A stretch of 10,480 bases of DNA from Cyclostephanos tholiformis (GCA_036939975.1 JALLPB010001542.1:1-10480); one strand, 5' to 3'; positions 1 to 9,075 are shown, counted from the first letter of the stretch. Notes: a model not told the origin generated them from the sequence alone. Numbers and translations: made by a program.

Positions 1-1792
1 GGTCCAAAGCAAATAAAAGCATACTTGCCAAACCATGTATACCCATTGGGGGCAACGATTGATTCCTTTGGAGTCCAGTGTGATACCATGTCATCCCACT
101 GATCATCCGGAAGCGCCATTGGATTGACACTGGCAACCGCAACATCCTCGTCATCATCGTCATCATCAGGAGCAAGAAGGGGACAAGAATTATCGTTGTC
201 CATCTCTGCAATGGGACAAGACAAGGGATTGGGCGACACAGAAGCATGTGGCTTTGTCAACATTGCATACATACTGTTGTCAATTGCCTGATACAATTGC
301 TGAAGAGTTCGTCCGCTAGCTACACTGGTTACCCATCTCGTTCTGTTGACTTGAACAAAGTCCACTCTACATATGAGAGACATCACCTTCTTTACAAACT
401 TGTGTACTTTTAGGCCCATCTCCCAAATAGTCCTCCCAGTCATCTCCTTACCGCACCCATACTTGTAGTGACCAACCATTGCCGCTGTAATGTTGACACC
501 GGCAACGAAGGCACAGGTTCCTTGCTTGCCATGGAACATTGGTTTCAAGACATGTTCGACACCTACCTCTCCCTCTACAACATCGTAAAGGAACTTGAAA
601 GCATTGTCCCCATCCACAATCTGTTGGCAAGCACCCTTTATATTCTTCGACGGACAACCATAGAACTGCTCGCGAACCAATCCATCACGCTGCTGCTTAC
701 CAAGCTTTTCAACCTAGGTGAAAACGAACATCTGACACTGAAACGCAGCGAGACGACGTAGTTTGTGGAGGATTCCAGCGCATACCTTAACCCTCTTGTT
801 CTTTGACGAGGTTGGCTTGCTCGGGGCACGCGGTGGTTGCACCCCTCCACGCTGCCTCTTGATCACCTTTAACCTGTTCTCACAAAGGACACAGACAACT
901 GCCTTCATCTTATCCTCGCTGGACAAGTGGCTATAACGATTGAATCCACTCTTTTCCAAATCGGAAACTGTAATCGCAAACTGCTCCTCGTTACCAGCCG
1001 AGACCTGGGAAAAAGACAGTACCTCAGTGCACATCTCATGCGCCTTGATGTTGCAGTTGACACAGGTCAAAGCATCGATGCCTGATTCGCCGGGTCAACG
1101 GCAAAACTTGATGGCAGCACAGACAAAGGGCAGGACCACTGTGGTCGTGCCAAGATCACCTCCTGATGAGCTCGTAGCAGCAGCTGCCGTACTAGCAGGC
1201 GACGACAGATCGAAGGATAGCTGCTTCCCCCCGGCGGAAGGCGCATCCGCAACCCTTGCGAGAATGCGAGCGGCCTTTGCAGCGTCCTTGGCGCTCGCAC
1301 GATCCTTCTCGGCGCTGCAAATCCTGTACCTCTCAGCGCGAGAGAGTGTTGGCGGAGTTGTAGAAACGGCTGTGGCAACACTGCCATGTGCCCCATCCCT
1401 CTGCTGTACTCCAGCAAGTAATCGGGCGCGCTCGGCAGCACGCTTCTCCGAAGCATCATCCTCAGACGCCAGACGAGACGGATGGCCTTGATTGACCTCA
1501 GAGAGGAGGCAAGCACGCTCCTGAGCGCGCTTCTGGCTCGCACGAGCAAATTTTCCGAGTTCCCGAGAGCGGACGTCAGCTGACCCGGAAGGGGGAGGAT
1601 CCTGCACGGAAACACACTCACCGGCGGCAAGGACGGCGACTGGCAGAGGAGGAGAAGGCTTAGACGCCTGCGCCCTACGCTTGGGGCGAGGGGTCTTGCA
1701 CATGACACAAACAGACCCCCCCCGTTGGCACACGTGCAATCAGGACAATGCCAGATCTTCGAGGGCGAGGGGGGGGACGGCAAGGTAGGCAT
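1..1792 (-). CDS. Unrecognised zinc-finger protein with N-terminal RanBP2-type finger (C-terminus beyond window; frameshifted as written)
   Basis: I do not recognise the whole protein. From the ATG at 1792 the product opens with a RanBP2-type zinc finger (WHCPDCTCAN, then CVMCKTPRP), matching W-x-C-x2-C-T-x2-N...C-x2-C-x3-RP. The two halves lie in different frames; one base is missing in the C8 tract at 1716-1723. There follow three related Arg/Ala-rich helices (about 1575-1240), a Ser/Ala-rich linker, and a Cys/His cluster CVNCNIKAHEMC with a second CVLC about 45 residues on. Two in-frame stops (1097-1095 and 716-714) fall inside probable introns 1159-1082 (78 nt, phase 1) and 785-714 (72 nt, phase 0), so the coding parts are 1792-1160, 1081-786 and 713-1. 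The last part is open for about 238 codons to the window edge, with an acidic Asp run near 140-160 and no fold I can name. RanBP2 fingers usually bind RNA or ubiquitin. A transposon-derived origin is possible but not shown. The gene could equally be a young pseudogene. Confidence 0.55.
714..785 (-). other. Probable 72-nt intron containing an in-frame TAG
   Basis: On the minus strand it starts GTATGC after ...GTTAAG and ends in a T-rich stretch and CCTAG before GTTGAA. The only stop in this frame is the TAG that forms the acceptor itself. Splicing is phase 0 and preserves the frame (KRVK joined to VEKL). Donor and acceptor are both good, and the size fits the other introns here. Confidence 0.65.
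1082..1159 (-). other. Probable 78-nt intron containing an in-frame TGA
   Basis: On the minus strand the segment runs from GTGATC (after ...GGAG) to AATCAG. Removing it joins SSG to GIDALTCVNC in frame (phase 1) and eliminates the TGA at 1097-1095. Its length matches the other introns in the window (68-85 nt). The alternative is a nonsense mutation, for example CGA to TGA, in a continuous exon; the acceptor polypyrimidine tract is only moderate. Confidence 0.5.
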
Positions 1793-2368
1793 GTTGTCGG
1801 CGTTCACGTGGGCAGCTTATGGACACGCTGGAGAATTAGGTCAAGGGGAGGGCAAACAAGCGAAACCAATTCCTATGCATGTAAACAGGGACTGCAGCAA
1901 AAAAAGCCTTCGACTGTAAGGCACGAGAACGACGAAAAGTACAAATTCAGCGAACATAAAAAAAACGTCCCGGCACTGTAAGTATCGGCCTGATCGCTCC
2001 ATATTATTTGATGGCTACAGATCCAATTTCCTTTGTGCTAATCTGCCTCTCTTTCGTAGGAATTTATATGGTCCTGATGCACAAAAATATTTGTGTTAGA
2101 TTTAAACGGGAGGGGACCGTAGGTTGCGTCTGGTACTGGCACATGTCTATTCCGATTCAACGTCTTTCATATCCACGTACGTATTTTGCAGTACAGTCTG
2201 AAAACGAATAAATTTTTATGCCAAATCTATCTCCCCCCATGATTAGGTCGACGCCTTGATGGATACTTGCACAATCTACCGGTACGATTTAAGATTAGGT
2301 GCCTTTTCAATTGCCATCCCCAAGACAGATTCTCTGCACGATCTCTACGTCTCCTGGAAACTTGTAAA
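1793..2368. promoter_or_regulatory. Divergent upstream region between the zinc-finger gene and the CAP gene
   Basis: This 576-nt stretch separates two divergent start codons and should carry both promoters. It is AT-richer than the flanking zinc-finger gene. A CCAAT pentamer lies near 1866 and AT-rich blocks near 1958-2010 and 2205-2220, but none is placed convincingly as a core element. A 66-codon open frame from 2011 is hydrophobic at its start but resembles no family I know; I treat it as chance. Confidence 0.35.
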
Positions 2369-3947
2369 ATGAAGTTATCTGTTCTCCGCACCAGTCTAGA
2401 ACTGCTGTGTATCATCGATAGCGTTCGAGGTGGTCTCCGGTCGCTGCCTGTTGGAACTTTGGAAGTAGATCACCCACCCGAGATGGTTTTTGATGAAGAG
2501 AGCAGTCATGAACATACACTTGAATGGAAGGAGTATGATCGCGAAAAAGTACTGGTAGAGGGTCGTTCGCCATCCCATGCATCTGCCCATAGCCGACAAT
2601 TGGGGGGCGATCCTCTTTCCCCAGGTATTTCCTCGGCCGCATTGAGGATGTCATGTAACAACTATCAGCGAGCGGTGATGATAAGTAAGAGCGTCGTGCT
2701 GAAATTATAAGCTTCCTGTCTTTGTTTTGTTCTTTGTTAAATCACTGTTGATGTTTCAAAATCATACAGCCATCAAGACGGATCAAGAAGGCCATGAAAC
2801 GTCTTGGTCACTCACCAAAAAAGGTGAATCCGCACCAAGATATTACGGACCCGATGGTGGACAGAATTACTTATCATCCACATCATACTCAGGCGCTATT
2901 TGTGTTGGTGTTGGAATGTACGAGTTTACCATCAAAGGTACGAGTTTGCGAACGTTAACGTCCAAGAATTGTGTGTCTGTTGCATCTGCTAACTTAAACA
3001 TGTACACCATCACAGATCTCTTTCGTGATGGCATGTGCTGCGATTCAGGACGTGGCTACTACGATGTTGACGTTCAGAATGAGGATGGAAGTTGGAGGAG
3101 TGCTGTAAGAGGTAGCAAATTCTTTGGCATGAAGAATCATATTATAGGTGAGCATTAACATTGCAGTTGTTTCAGACATTACAGACTGGTTTCTAACTGT
3201 TTCCATCATTGCAAATATCTGTCATAGACGTTGGGCGAACGGAGTCTACAATGACTGATCGCGATAAAGCATATTTAATAGCACACAACAAGAGGAGAAT
3301 TGAATGGCATGCCAGGTATAACGAGCCGTATGTTCCCTTGAAATGGAGCAAAGGTGAATAATTGTGATTATTTGTTCTCGATTGTTTCTTGGCGACTTCT
3401 TCTCATCTCCCTTCACTTGTTCCAGGGTTGAGAGATCTTTCAAAGGAGTACGCTATAAAGCTCCTTGACACCTGCAGAATTGCCCCCCCCGAGCATGCTA
3501 CAAATAACCCGTACGGTGAAAATCTTGCAAGGAACAAAGGCGCCGGCGAATGGGGTCAATTGTACAGTAAGTCTTTTACACGCCCATGTTACTTAATCAG
3601 CCACATTGCCAACACTTAACGAATCGTTCGCGTTGTAAGGTCCCGACCAAATCGTGGGCCGTTTTGTAGAACGTGAGGAAGGATTGCCGTGGCCAAGGAA
3701 TAGCCACCTAACGAATGTGATCTGGCGTGCAACCAAATATGTTGGCTGTGCGGAAGCCGAAACAAGCTATGAGATAAACGGGGAGACTCACATGTGTCGA
3801 GCCCAAGTATGTAGATACGCAAAACCAGGCAATTGCAATATGGGGGCGTACAAGTTTGACAACGGTGTTAATGACTGGGAAACACCAATGTTAATGGATG
3901 ATAGTCCTTGTGAACCCGATTGCCCCCCTGAGGGATGTTACGAATGA
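2369..3947 (+). CDS. Secreted CAP (SCP/PR-1-like) domain protein with N-terminal ETSW/DGMCC module, six exons
   Basis: Splicing 2369-2684, 2770-2937, 3016-3147, 3228-3353, 3426-3566 and 3640-3947 gives 1191 nt, 396 aa plus stop. Introns are 85, 78, 80, 72 and 73 nt, all GT-AG, all phase 1. The ATG at 2369 is the first in frame and opens a short hydrophobic stretch (residues about 3-16) that suits a signal peptide. Residues about 95-205 form a module with ITIKTD, ETSW (115-118), MYEFTI and DLFRDGMCCDSGRGYY (162-177). Residues about 206-396 are a CAP domain: AHNKRR (His225), PYGENLA (Glu279), SHLTNVIWRATKYVGC (His317, a CAP1-like signature) and CRYAKPGNCNMG (CAP2-like). The family's His/Glu cavity residues are present. 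A Cys-rich tail (PCEPDCPPEGC) ends the protein. CAP proteins are usually extracellular, with sterol or lipid binding or defence roles; the job here is unknown. It converges with the ChaN-like gene downstream. Confidence 0.88.
2938..3015 (+). other. Stop-free 78-nt intron in the CAP gene
   Basis: The segment begins AAAG|GTACGAG, has a CTAAC branch-point-like motif near 2989-2993 and ends CATCACAG. It is 26 codons long with no stop in frame, so an ORF-only reading keeps it as coding. Removing it joins MYEFTIK to DLFRDGMCC and restores the compact YEFTI-D-x-x-x-DGMCC pattern typical of this module. It is phase 1, like the other four introns of the gene. Confidence 0.75.
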
Positions 3948-4116
3948 GATTATCAAGACCGAGACTTCGGAAATAACAACTATTCTTTACTCGTTGAATG
4001 GAATGGTTGATTATAGCGGGCGATTCTCTGCTCAAAGCTTTTGTCTTCTGATATATATAGGCTCGTAGGATGTAGAAGAATGTTGAAAATGAGTAAATGT
4101 GTATGCAACATGTGTA
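3948..4116. other. Convergent intergenic spacer (3' ends of CAP and ChaN-like genes)
   Basis: The 169 nt between two convergent stop codons must hold both 3' ends. I see AT-rich sequence but no clear AATAAA on either strand and no terminator-like hairpin. Confidence 0.5.
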
Positions 4117-5501
4117 CTACAAAATTGTCTTTGCCATTGACATTACTATATAGTCTGCCAGCGCAAGCACACCGCCTGTATTGCTTCCCTCTCTGCTTTC
4201 AAAAGAAACCACATCAACTCTATGCTTAGGATATCTAAGTTGCAACGTAAGCCCATCTGCTCCTGATGCAGATGCAGCTGAATTGCTCAAAATGCCGACA
4301 GAACCACTGGGTCTAGTGTCAATCAAAGTTGGATTCAGAACCACAGAGATGCAGCCCAGTTGCTCATCTGTCGCCATTCGTTGATACCGTCCAGGGATGC
4401 CTGCATTGAACTTGACATGGTCTGCTCCGACCAATCCAATCATGAGACCCCTATTCGCCCTGGTCCATTTGTAAGCGTTGCTTGCCATGCTGAAGTGTGT
4501 ATTAGAAGATATTGATGGGCAAAAAACCAAAATGCTTGACGATGTTATCATTCTCACCCTTCATCCCATAGGATTCTTCCGCTAAAGAACCTCGCAAATG
4601 GCATGTCCTCATCCAATTGTTGACCAGTTATGGTGGAGCGGAGTATCCCCATTTGCTTATGCATTTCATACGACGGGCTTATGACATAGTCAACGTAAGT
4701 TTTGTAGTATGGATTTCGCACGTATTGCGCGAAGCCGGCTGGATCACTGATATACTTCTCAAGCCTATCGCGAGGCAGATTAGGGAATCCTCCCGATTCC
4801 ACTAAACCCAAATCCTCAGAGTCTACATTCAATGCAACTAGAGGAATGTTCAGTTCCCTACAGTTCTCAAACACGGGAAGGTATCTCTCAAAGGGCCAGC
4901 TCCATCGTTTCTCCCACTGAACGAGTGATTTCATTTCTTCTGCCGATATTTTCTTGCAGATGTAGGCATCCAAAGCTGGCTGAAATTGAACCTGCACCAT
5001 CTCGAGACCCACAGACATGTTTCCATTACTCGTACCCACAAGTTTCTTTTGTCTTAGTCGATGAATTTCTCTAATAAAGTCGGCCTGCAGTTGATGATCT
5101 TCGACGGAGTTGTGGTGTTCTCCTAGCCACAATGCTCCGCCGCCGACACCGCTTTTGTTCGAGTCAATAATGGCAAATACCTGATTCAGATCCGAAGGAG
5201 TGATCTGTTGAAGAGTGGGTGCTAAGTTGGAGGATGCATCGGGTAATATTTGATACGAGGTGAAGGATGGTTCGTTAGGAGCTGCCTCGTCGATGGCATT
5301 TGCCACCACCGCATCTGAAGATAGCCATCCACCCGCAGATGACACCATACCCCCGAAGGCGAATGTCATTGTCCGACCAATCATTTCCCGCCTGCCACAT
5401 TCAACGGATATGGCATTGGCGGTACCAAGCAAGCAGGCTTTTAAAGCAAGCGTTACTTGATACAAGGACAAAAAGGAAAACGTCTTGTTGAGATACATCA
5501 T
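4117..5501 (-). CDS. ChaN-like haem/iron-uptake-fold protein (Tiki superfamily, formerly DUF399), probable thylakoid lumen
   Basis: Exons 5501-4558 and 4489-4117 join to 1317 nt, 438 aa. The 68-nt intron (4557-4490, GTGAGA...TTCAG, phase 2) removes a TGA and yields the continuous ILWDEG/MASNAYKW. The start is the first of two adjacent ATGs; a TTG three codons earlier is disregarded. Residues 1-30 resemble a signal peptide ending ANA. At 37-38 a twin arginine (GRREMIGR) precedes a hydrophobic stretch and a second ANA cleavage-like site near 69, the layout of a Tat thylakoid-lumen signal. The mature part has the ChaN pattern: LWLGEHHNSVEDH (residues about 125-136), LEMVQVQFQ, WPFERYLPVFENCRELNIPLVALN, and VGADHVKFNAGIPGRYQR (His339). 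Bacterial ChaN binds haem, and land-plant chloroplast proteins share this fold; binding here is inferred. It is divergent from the AP-2 alpha gene. Confidence 0.85.
4490..4557 (-). other. 68-nt intron of the ChaN-like gene
   Basis: On the minus strand, GG|GTGAGAATG begins and CACTTCAG|C ends the segment. Removal is phase 2 and joins two halves of one conserved domain. Without splicing the frame ends at a TGA immediately after DEG. Confidence 0.9.
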
Positions 5502-5859
5502 GGCCGGCAATAAATCAAGGTGATATCTACTATCAATCTCGTCGTCGAGCTCTCCGAGTCAGATTTCTCTCGACTAACTCGTAAGGAGAGTAGCGTTGGT
5601 TCCGAAGGTTTGTTCTTTACCCCGGGGTGTCTGAGGGTCGGGAATCGGAAGACAGTTTGGGGTGGTAAGTTAAAATATTAAGGTAAACAGATTAAATAAT
5701 GTGGTAGAAATGACACACCATGAATAAAATGGACATCATTAGGGAGCAGACAACAGTCGCCATCGCCGCCAGGCAATAAATCAATATCTACTCAAGGCGG
5801 AAAGAAGGGTGCGGGAATTAATTTTGGCAGATTTTTTACTCCTCGCATAGCAATAAAAA
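5502..5859. promoter_or_regulatory. Shared bidirectional upstream region of ChaN-like and AP-2 alpha genes
   Basis: This 358-nt stretch separates two divergent ATGs and should hold both promoters and 5' UTRs. It contains a 13-nt direct repeat, GGCAATAAATCAA, at 5506-5518 and 5772-5784, one copy near each start. There is an AT-rich block at 5660-5735. Several ATGs lie upstream of the AP-2 start (for example near 5708 and 5720), so the transcript start probably lies downstream of them. No convincing TATA box is visible. Confidence 0.5.
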
Positions 5860-8800
5860 ATGTCCACCCAAGCGCGCGGCCTGAACAACTTCATCTCCGA
5901 CCTCCGCAACGCCAAAAGCAAGGAGGAGGAATCGACCCGAGTCGAGGTGGAGCTCGCGAAAATCCGCCAGAAATTCAACCCCGGCGATTCCAAGCTGGCG
6001 GCCGACGGCAGCAACCCGTCGCTCTCGTCGTATCAGCGCAAGAAATATGTGTGGAAGCTGGCTTACATTCACGTCCTGGGCTACGAGGTCGACTTCGGCC
6101 ACGCCGAGGTGCTGTCCCTCGTGCGGTCCAAGAAATTCAACGAAAAGACCGTCGGCTACGTCGCCCTGAGCCTGCTGCTGCGTGGGTCGGATGCATCCAT
6201 GGGATCCATCGTCGATACCATGAAGGTGGATCTGACCTCGGGTCCCGATCCGACGGGGAAGAAGAAAAAGGGCGCCGTGAAGAATGATGCCGTCCAATGT
6301 CTGGCGTTATGCTCGTTGGCGAATATTTCAGGTTTGGAGCTCATCCAGGCCATGCACGTGGAGGTCCAGCACATATTGGTATCGAAGACTTCCACCGAGC
6401 AGGTGAAGAAGAAATCCGCCCTGTGCCTATTGCGCCTGACTAGGATGAGTCCCGATTTAATTTCGGGGAGGGAGTTCGCGCCTCACATGGGGGAACTTCT
6501 GCGGGATCAGCACCTGGGCGTCGTAACGAGCGTCATGAGTCTGCTAAACGGACTGGCCTCTCAGCAACCGACGTCTTACGAATGCTTGATCCCAAACGTG
6601 GTTCACGTATTGAGCCTCCTCGTCATGAAGAAGGAATGTGCACGAGAATATATGTACTATCACACGCCCAGTCCGTGGCTTCAAATTAAACTTCTGAAGT
6701 TTTTACAACTCTATCCCAACGCCATCGAGGGACACGACATTGGGATGGGAGGGAATGAGCACGTGAATCAAGTCATGAATGTTATCACTAAAATTTTGAT
6801 GGAAACCGATGTTTCGGACTCGATCAACAAATCCAACGCCGACCATGCCATATTGTTCGAGGCCGTGAATTTAATTGTGGTGTGGGGAACAACGTGCCCA
6901 GTGTTAATGAGGGATGGGGCAATGAGCATTCTTGGAAAATTCATTTCCGTCCGCGAGCCAAATATTCGTTACTTGGGATTGATGATCATGGCAAAGCTTG
7001 CTCAGATTGAGGGCAGTGTGGAGGGGGCGAAGAAACATCAGGCTACTGTTATTGTGTCGCTAAAGGATGCTGATATCAGTGTACGGAGGCGAGCACTGGA
7101 CTTATTGTTTGTCATATGTGACACTGACAATGCGGATCGAATAGTAGATGAGCTGGTGGCACACTTAGTCGTTGCAGACGCCAGTATTCGTGAGGAAATG
7201 GTGCTCAAGATTGCCATCCTTGCGGAAAAATATGCGACGGACTTACGTTGGTATGTGGATACAATTCTTAAATTGATATCTATAAGTGGAGACTATGTGA
7301 GTGATTCAATTTGGCATCGAGTGGTGCAGATCGTCACAAACCACCCCCAGGGAGACCTTCAAAGCTATGCGGCCGCAACTTTATTCGTGGCAGTGACTCC
7401 CCATCGATGTCATGAAACAACCGTGCGTATCGCAGCTTACATATTGGGTGAATTCGGCTTCCTCATCGCCGAGCGACCCGGTATGAGCGGGGAAGATCAA
7501 TTCCGTGTCCTCCATCAACATTGGTTTATCGTGGACACAAAGACCAGGGTGATTCTCACTACTGCATACGCTAAGTTGGCCAACTTGTACGAAGAATGTC
7601 GCCCCCTTGTGGCACCTGTATTTTCTCGGAGCAAAAATAGCTCGGATGTGGAAATTCAACAGCGTTGTGTTGAGTATTCAACCATGAGGGAAGCATTCAG
7701 TCCCGAGTCCATTGAAGACTTGCTGCGCGAAATGCCACCGTTTGAGGATAAGCGACGAAGTGCGCTCGAGGTTAGACTAATGGAGACCGAGGGCGAGANG
7801 CGAAATGCCACCGTTTGAGGATAAGCGACGAAGTGCGCTCGAGGTTAGACTAATGGAGACCGAGGGCGAGAATAGTGCAGCAGTGACCAAGGCGTCGACG
7901 CCTAGTGAAGTCGAACAGCAACGAGCTTTGATGTACGCTCATATGGTGAGTAACCAACCAATAGGGGAGGAGATGGAGCCCATCGACGAGGAAGAGGAGG
8001 AGGGATATATGGTGGAGGAGGGATCAGCCAATAATAGTACAAGTCACGGGAAAACGCGTGTTGTCGTGGGGAATGAGCCACCGAACGACAAAAAAGTGGA
8101 AGACATCGAGAACGAAGACCCAAATCCAGTGGTGGTTGGTATACCGAAGGATCTCATCCCTGCAATGCGCAAGGCATTTTCCAACCTCTGCACGTCTCCA
8201 TCGGGTGTACTGTTCGAGAACTCTTTGCTCCAGGTGGGGATGAAGCATGAATACATCGGCGCACAGGGTCGTATATCGGTTTTTTTCGGAAACCTCCATT
8301 CTACGCCTCTCCAGAACTTCAGGGTCAAAATCGATCAACCAGACCATCTTCGTATGCAGATGCAAGGGACCCAAGATCTTCTGGACGATGATGAATCTGA
8401 CTCTTTTGGATGCACCGTGGCAACTAAAACCCAGGCCAAGTTGCTAATCCTGGTAGAAGTGGCGGCGCCATTCGTCGATGCTCCGTCCCTTAGAATAACG
8501 TTTCAGACGAAAGAAGGGGAGCAGCATGATTACCCGCTGCGTCTGCCGCTCGTGGTGACATGTTTCATGGAGCCTGTCAATCTTGACCCGGGCGCCTTTA
8601 TTCAAAGATGGAAGAGTCTCGAGGGTCCCGATCGCGAGTGTCAGGAGGTGATGAAGCTACCTTCGTCGGCTTCTTCTGGAATAGACGAGGGCTACATGGA
8701 TCGGATAGCGAGCGTAGTTGTGGATGGATTGAAGTTCGGTCGCTGTAATGGCGTGGACCCGACGCCTTGGACCGTTTCGGGCGCGGCGACGTTTCGGACG

Positions 8801-8965
8801 GGTGCGAAAGATATGAATGGACACAATATAAATGTTGGATGTTTACTAAGGATAGAAGCGAATCCAAAAGCAAACGCCTTTCGAGTGACAACGAGGACAT
8901 TGCATCCTCTATGTTCACAGGCGATCAAGAATATAGTCCTTGTGAGCATAAAGCTTGCTTCCTAA
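5860..8965 (+). CDS. AP2A: AP-2 adaptor complex alpha subunit (alpha-adaptin), frameshifted here by a 73-nt duplication
   Basis: Large subunit of the AP-2 clathrin adaptor, which links PtdIns(4,5)P2-rich plasma membrane, cargo and clathrin in endocytosis. The start (MSTQARGLNNFISDLRNAKSK) and the following SYQRKKYVWKLAYIHVLGYEVDFGHAE match the alpha-adaptin N-terminus; basic residues 60-62 (RKK) correspond to the known phosphoinositide-binding patch. A helical adaptin trunk covers residues 1 to about 625. Then comes an acidic hinge with EEEEEGYMVEEG, and from about 737 the appendage domain, including FIQRWKSLEGPDRECQEV (about 889), typical of the alpha ear. As written the frame breaks after residue 646 and stops at 7816-7818. 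Collapsing one copy of the 73-nt repeat gives 3033 nt, 1010 aa, a normal family length. No intron is needed. The first 100 codons are far richer in GC at third positions than the middle of the gene. Confidence 0.95.
7727..7872 (+). repeat. 73-nt tandem duplication with one N inside the AP-2 alpha gene
   Basis: 7727-7798 and 7800-7871 are identical over 72 nt. Position 7799 is N, where the second copy has A (7872). A 73-nt unit shifts the frame, and removing one copy restores the alpha-adaptin reading frame exactly. The pattern fits two contig ends with an uncollapsed overlap joined by a minimal gap, more than a biological duplication. Confidence 0.95.
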
Positions 8966-9075
8966 AAGGGCATTCATGAGTTTGTTAAGATTGGAACTTC
9001 CGCACACCTTCTCAAAAAGTGGAGCGCTCCCAAAATAAATTATGTGTAAAATTTATGCTTATTTCTCTCTTGCTG

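Noticed and set aside
714..1097. Reassigned stop codons (TGA/TAG read as sense)
   Set aside because: The AP-2 alpha, CAP and ChaN-like genes use stops normally, and introns with GT-AG ends explain both in-frame stops.
1067..1807. 246-codon open frame on the minus strand ending at 1067
   Set aside because: Only its first ~25 codons after the ATG carry the RanBP2 motif. Beyond the C8 tract it is the wrong frame, giving Leu/Arg/Pro-rich low-complexity sequence, while the neighbouring frame holds CVMCKTPRP and the helices.
2011..2211. 66-codon hydrophobic open frame upstream of the CAP gene
   Set aside because: Short, no recognisable family, lies in a region expected to be promoter, and its composition resembles AT-rich non-coding DNA.
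4558..5510. TTG at 5510 as the start of the ChaN-like protein
   Set aside because: A nuclear eukaryotic gene should start with ATG; two ATGs follow three codons later and still give a full signal peptide.
5836..6297. 153-codon minus-strand frame opposite the 5' end of AP-2 alpha
   Set aside because: It is a by-product of the GC-rich codon use at the start of AP-2 alpha and shows no domain.
7805..8965. A separate gene for the second half of AP-2 alpha
   Set aside because: It begins inside the duplicated 73 nt and holds only the hinge and ear of alpha-adaptin, so it is the 3' part of the same gene.
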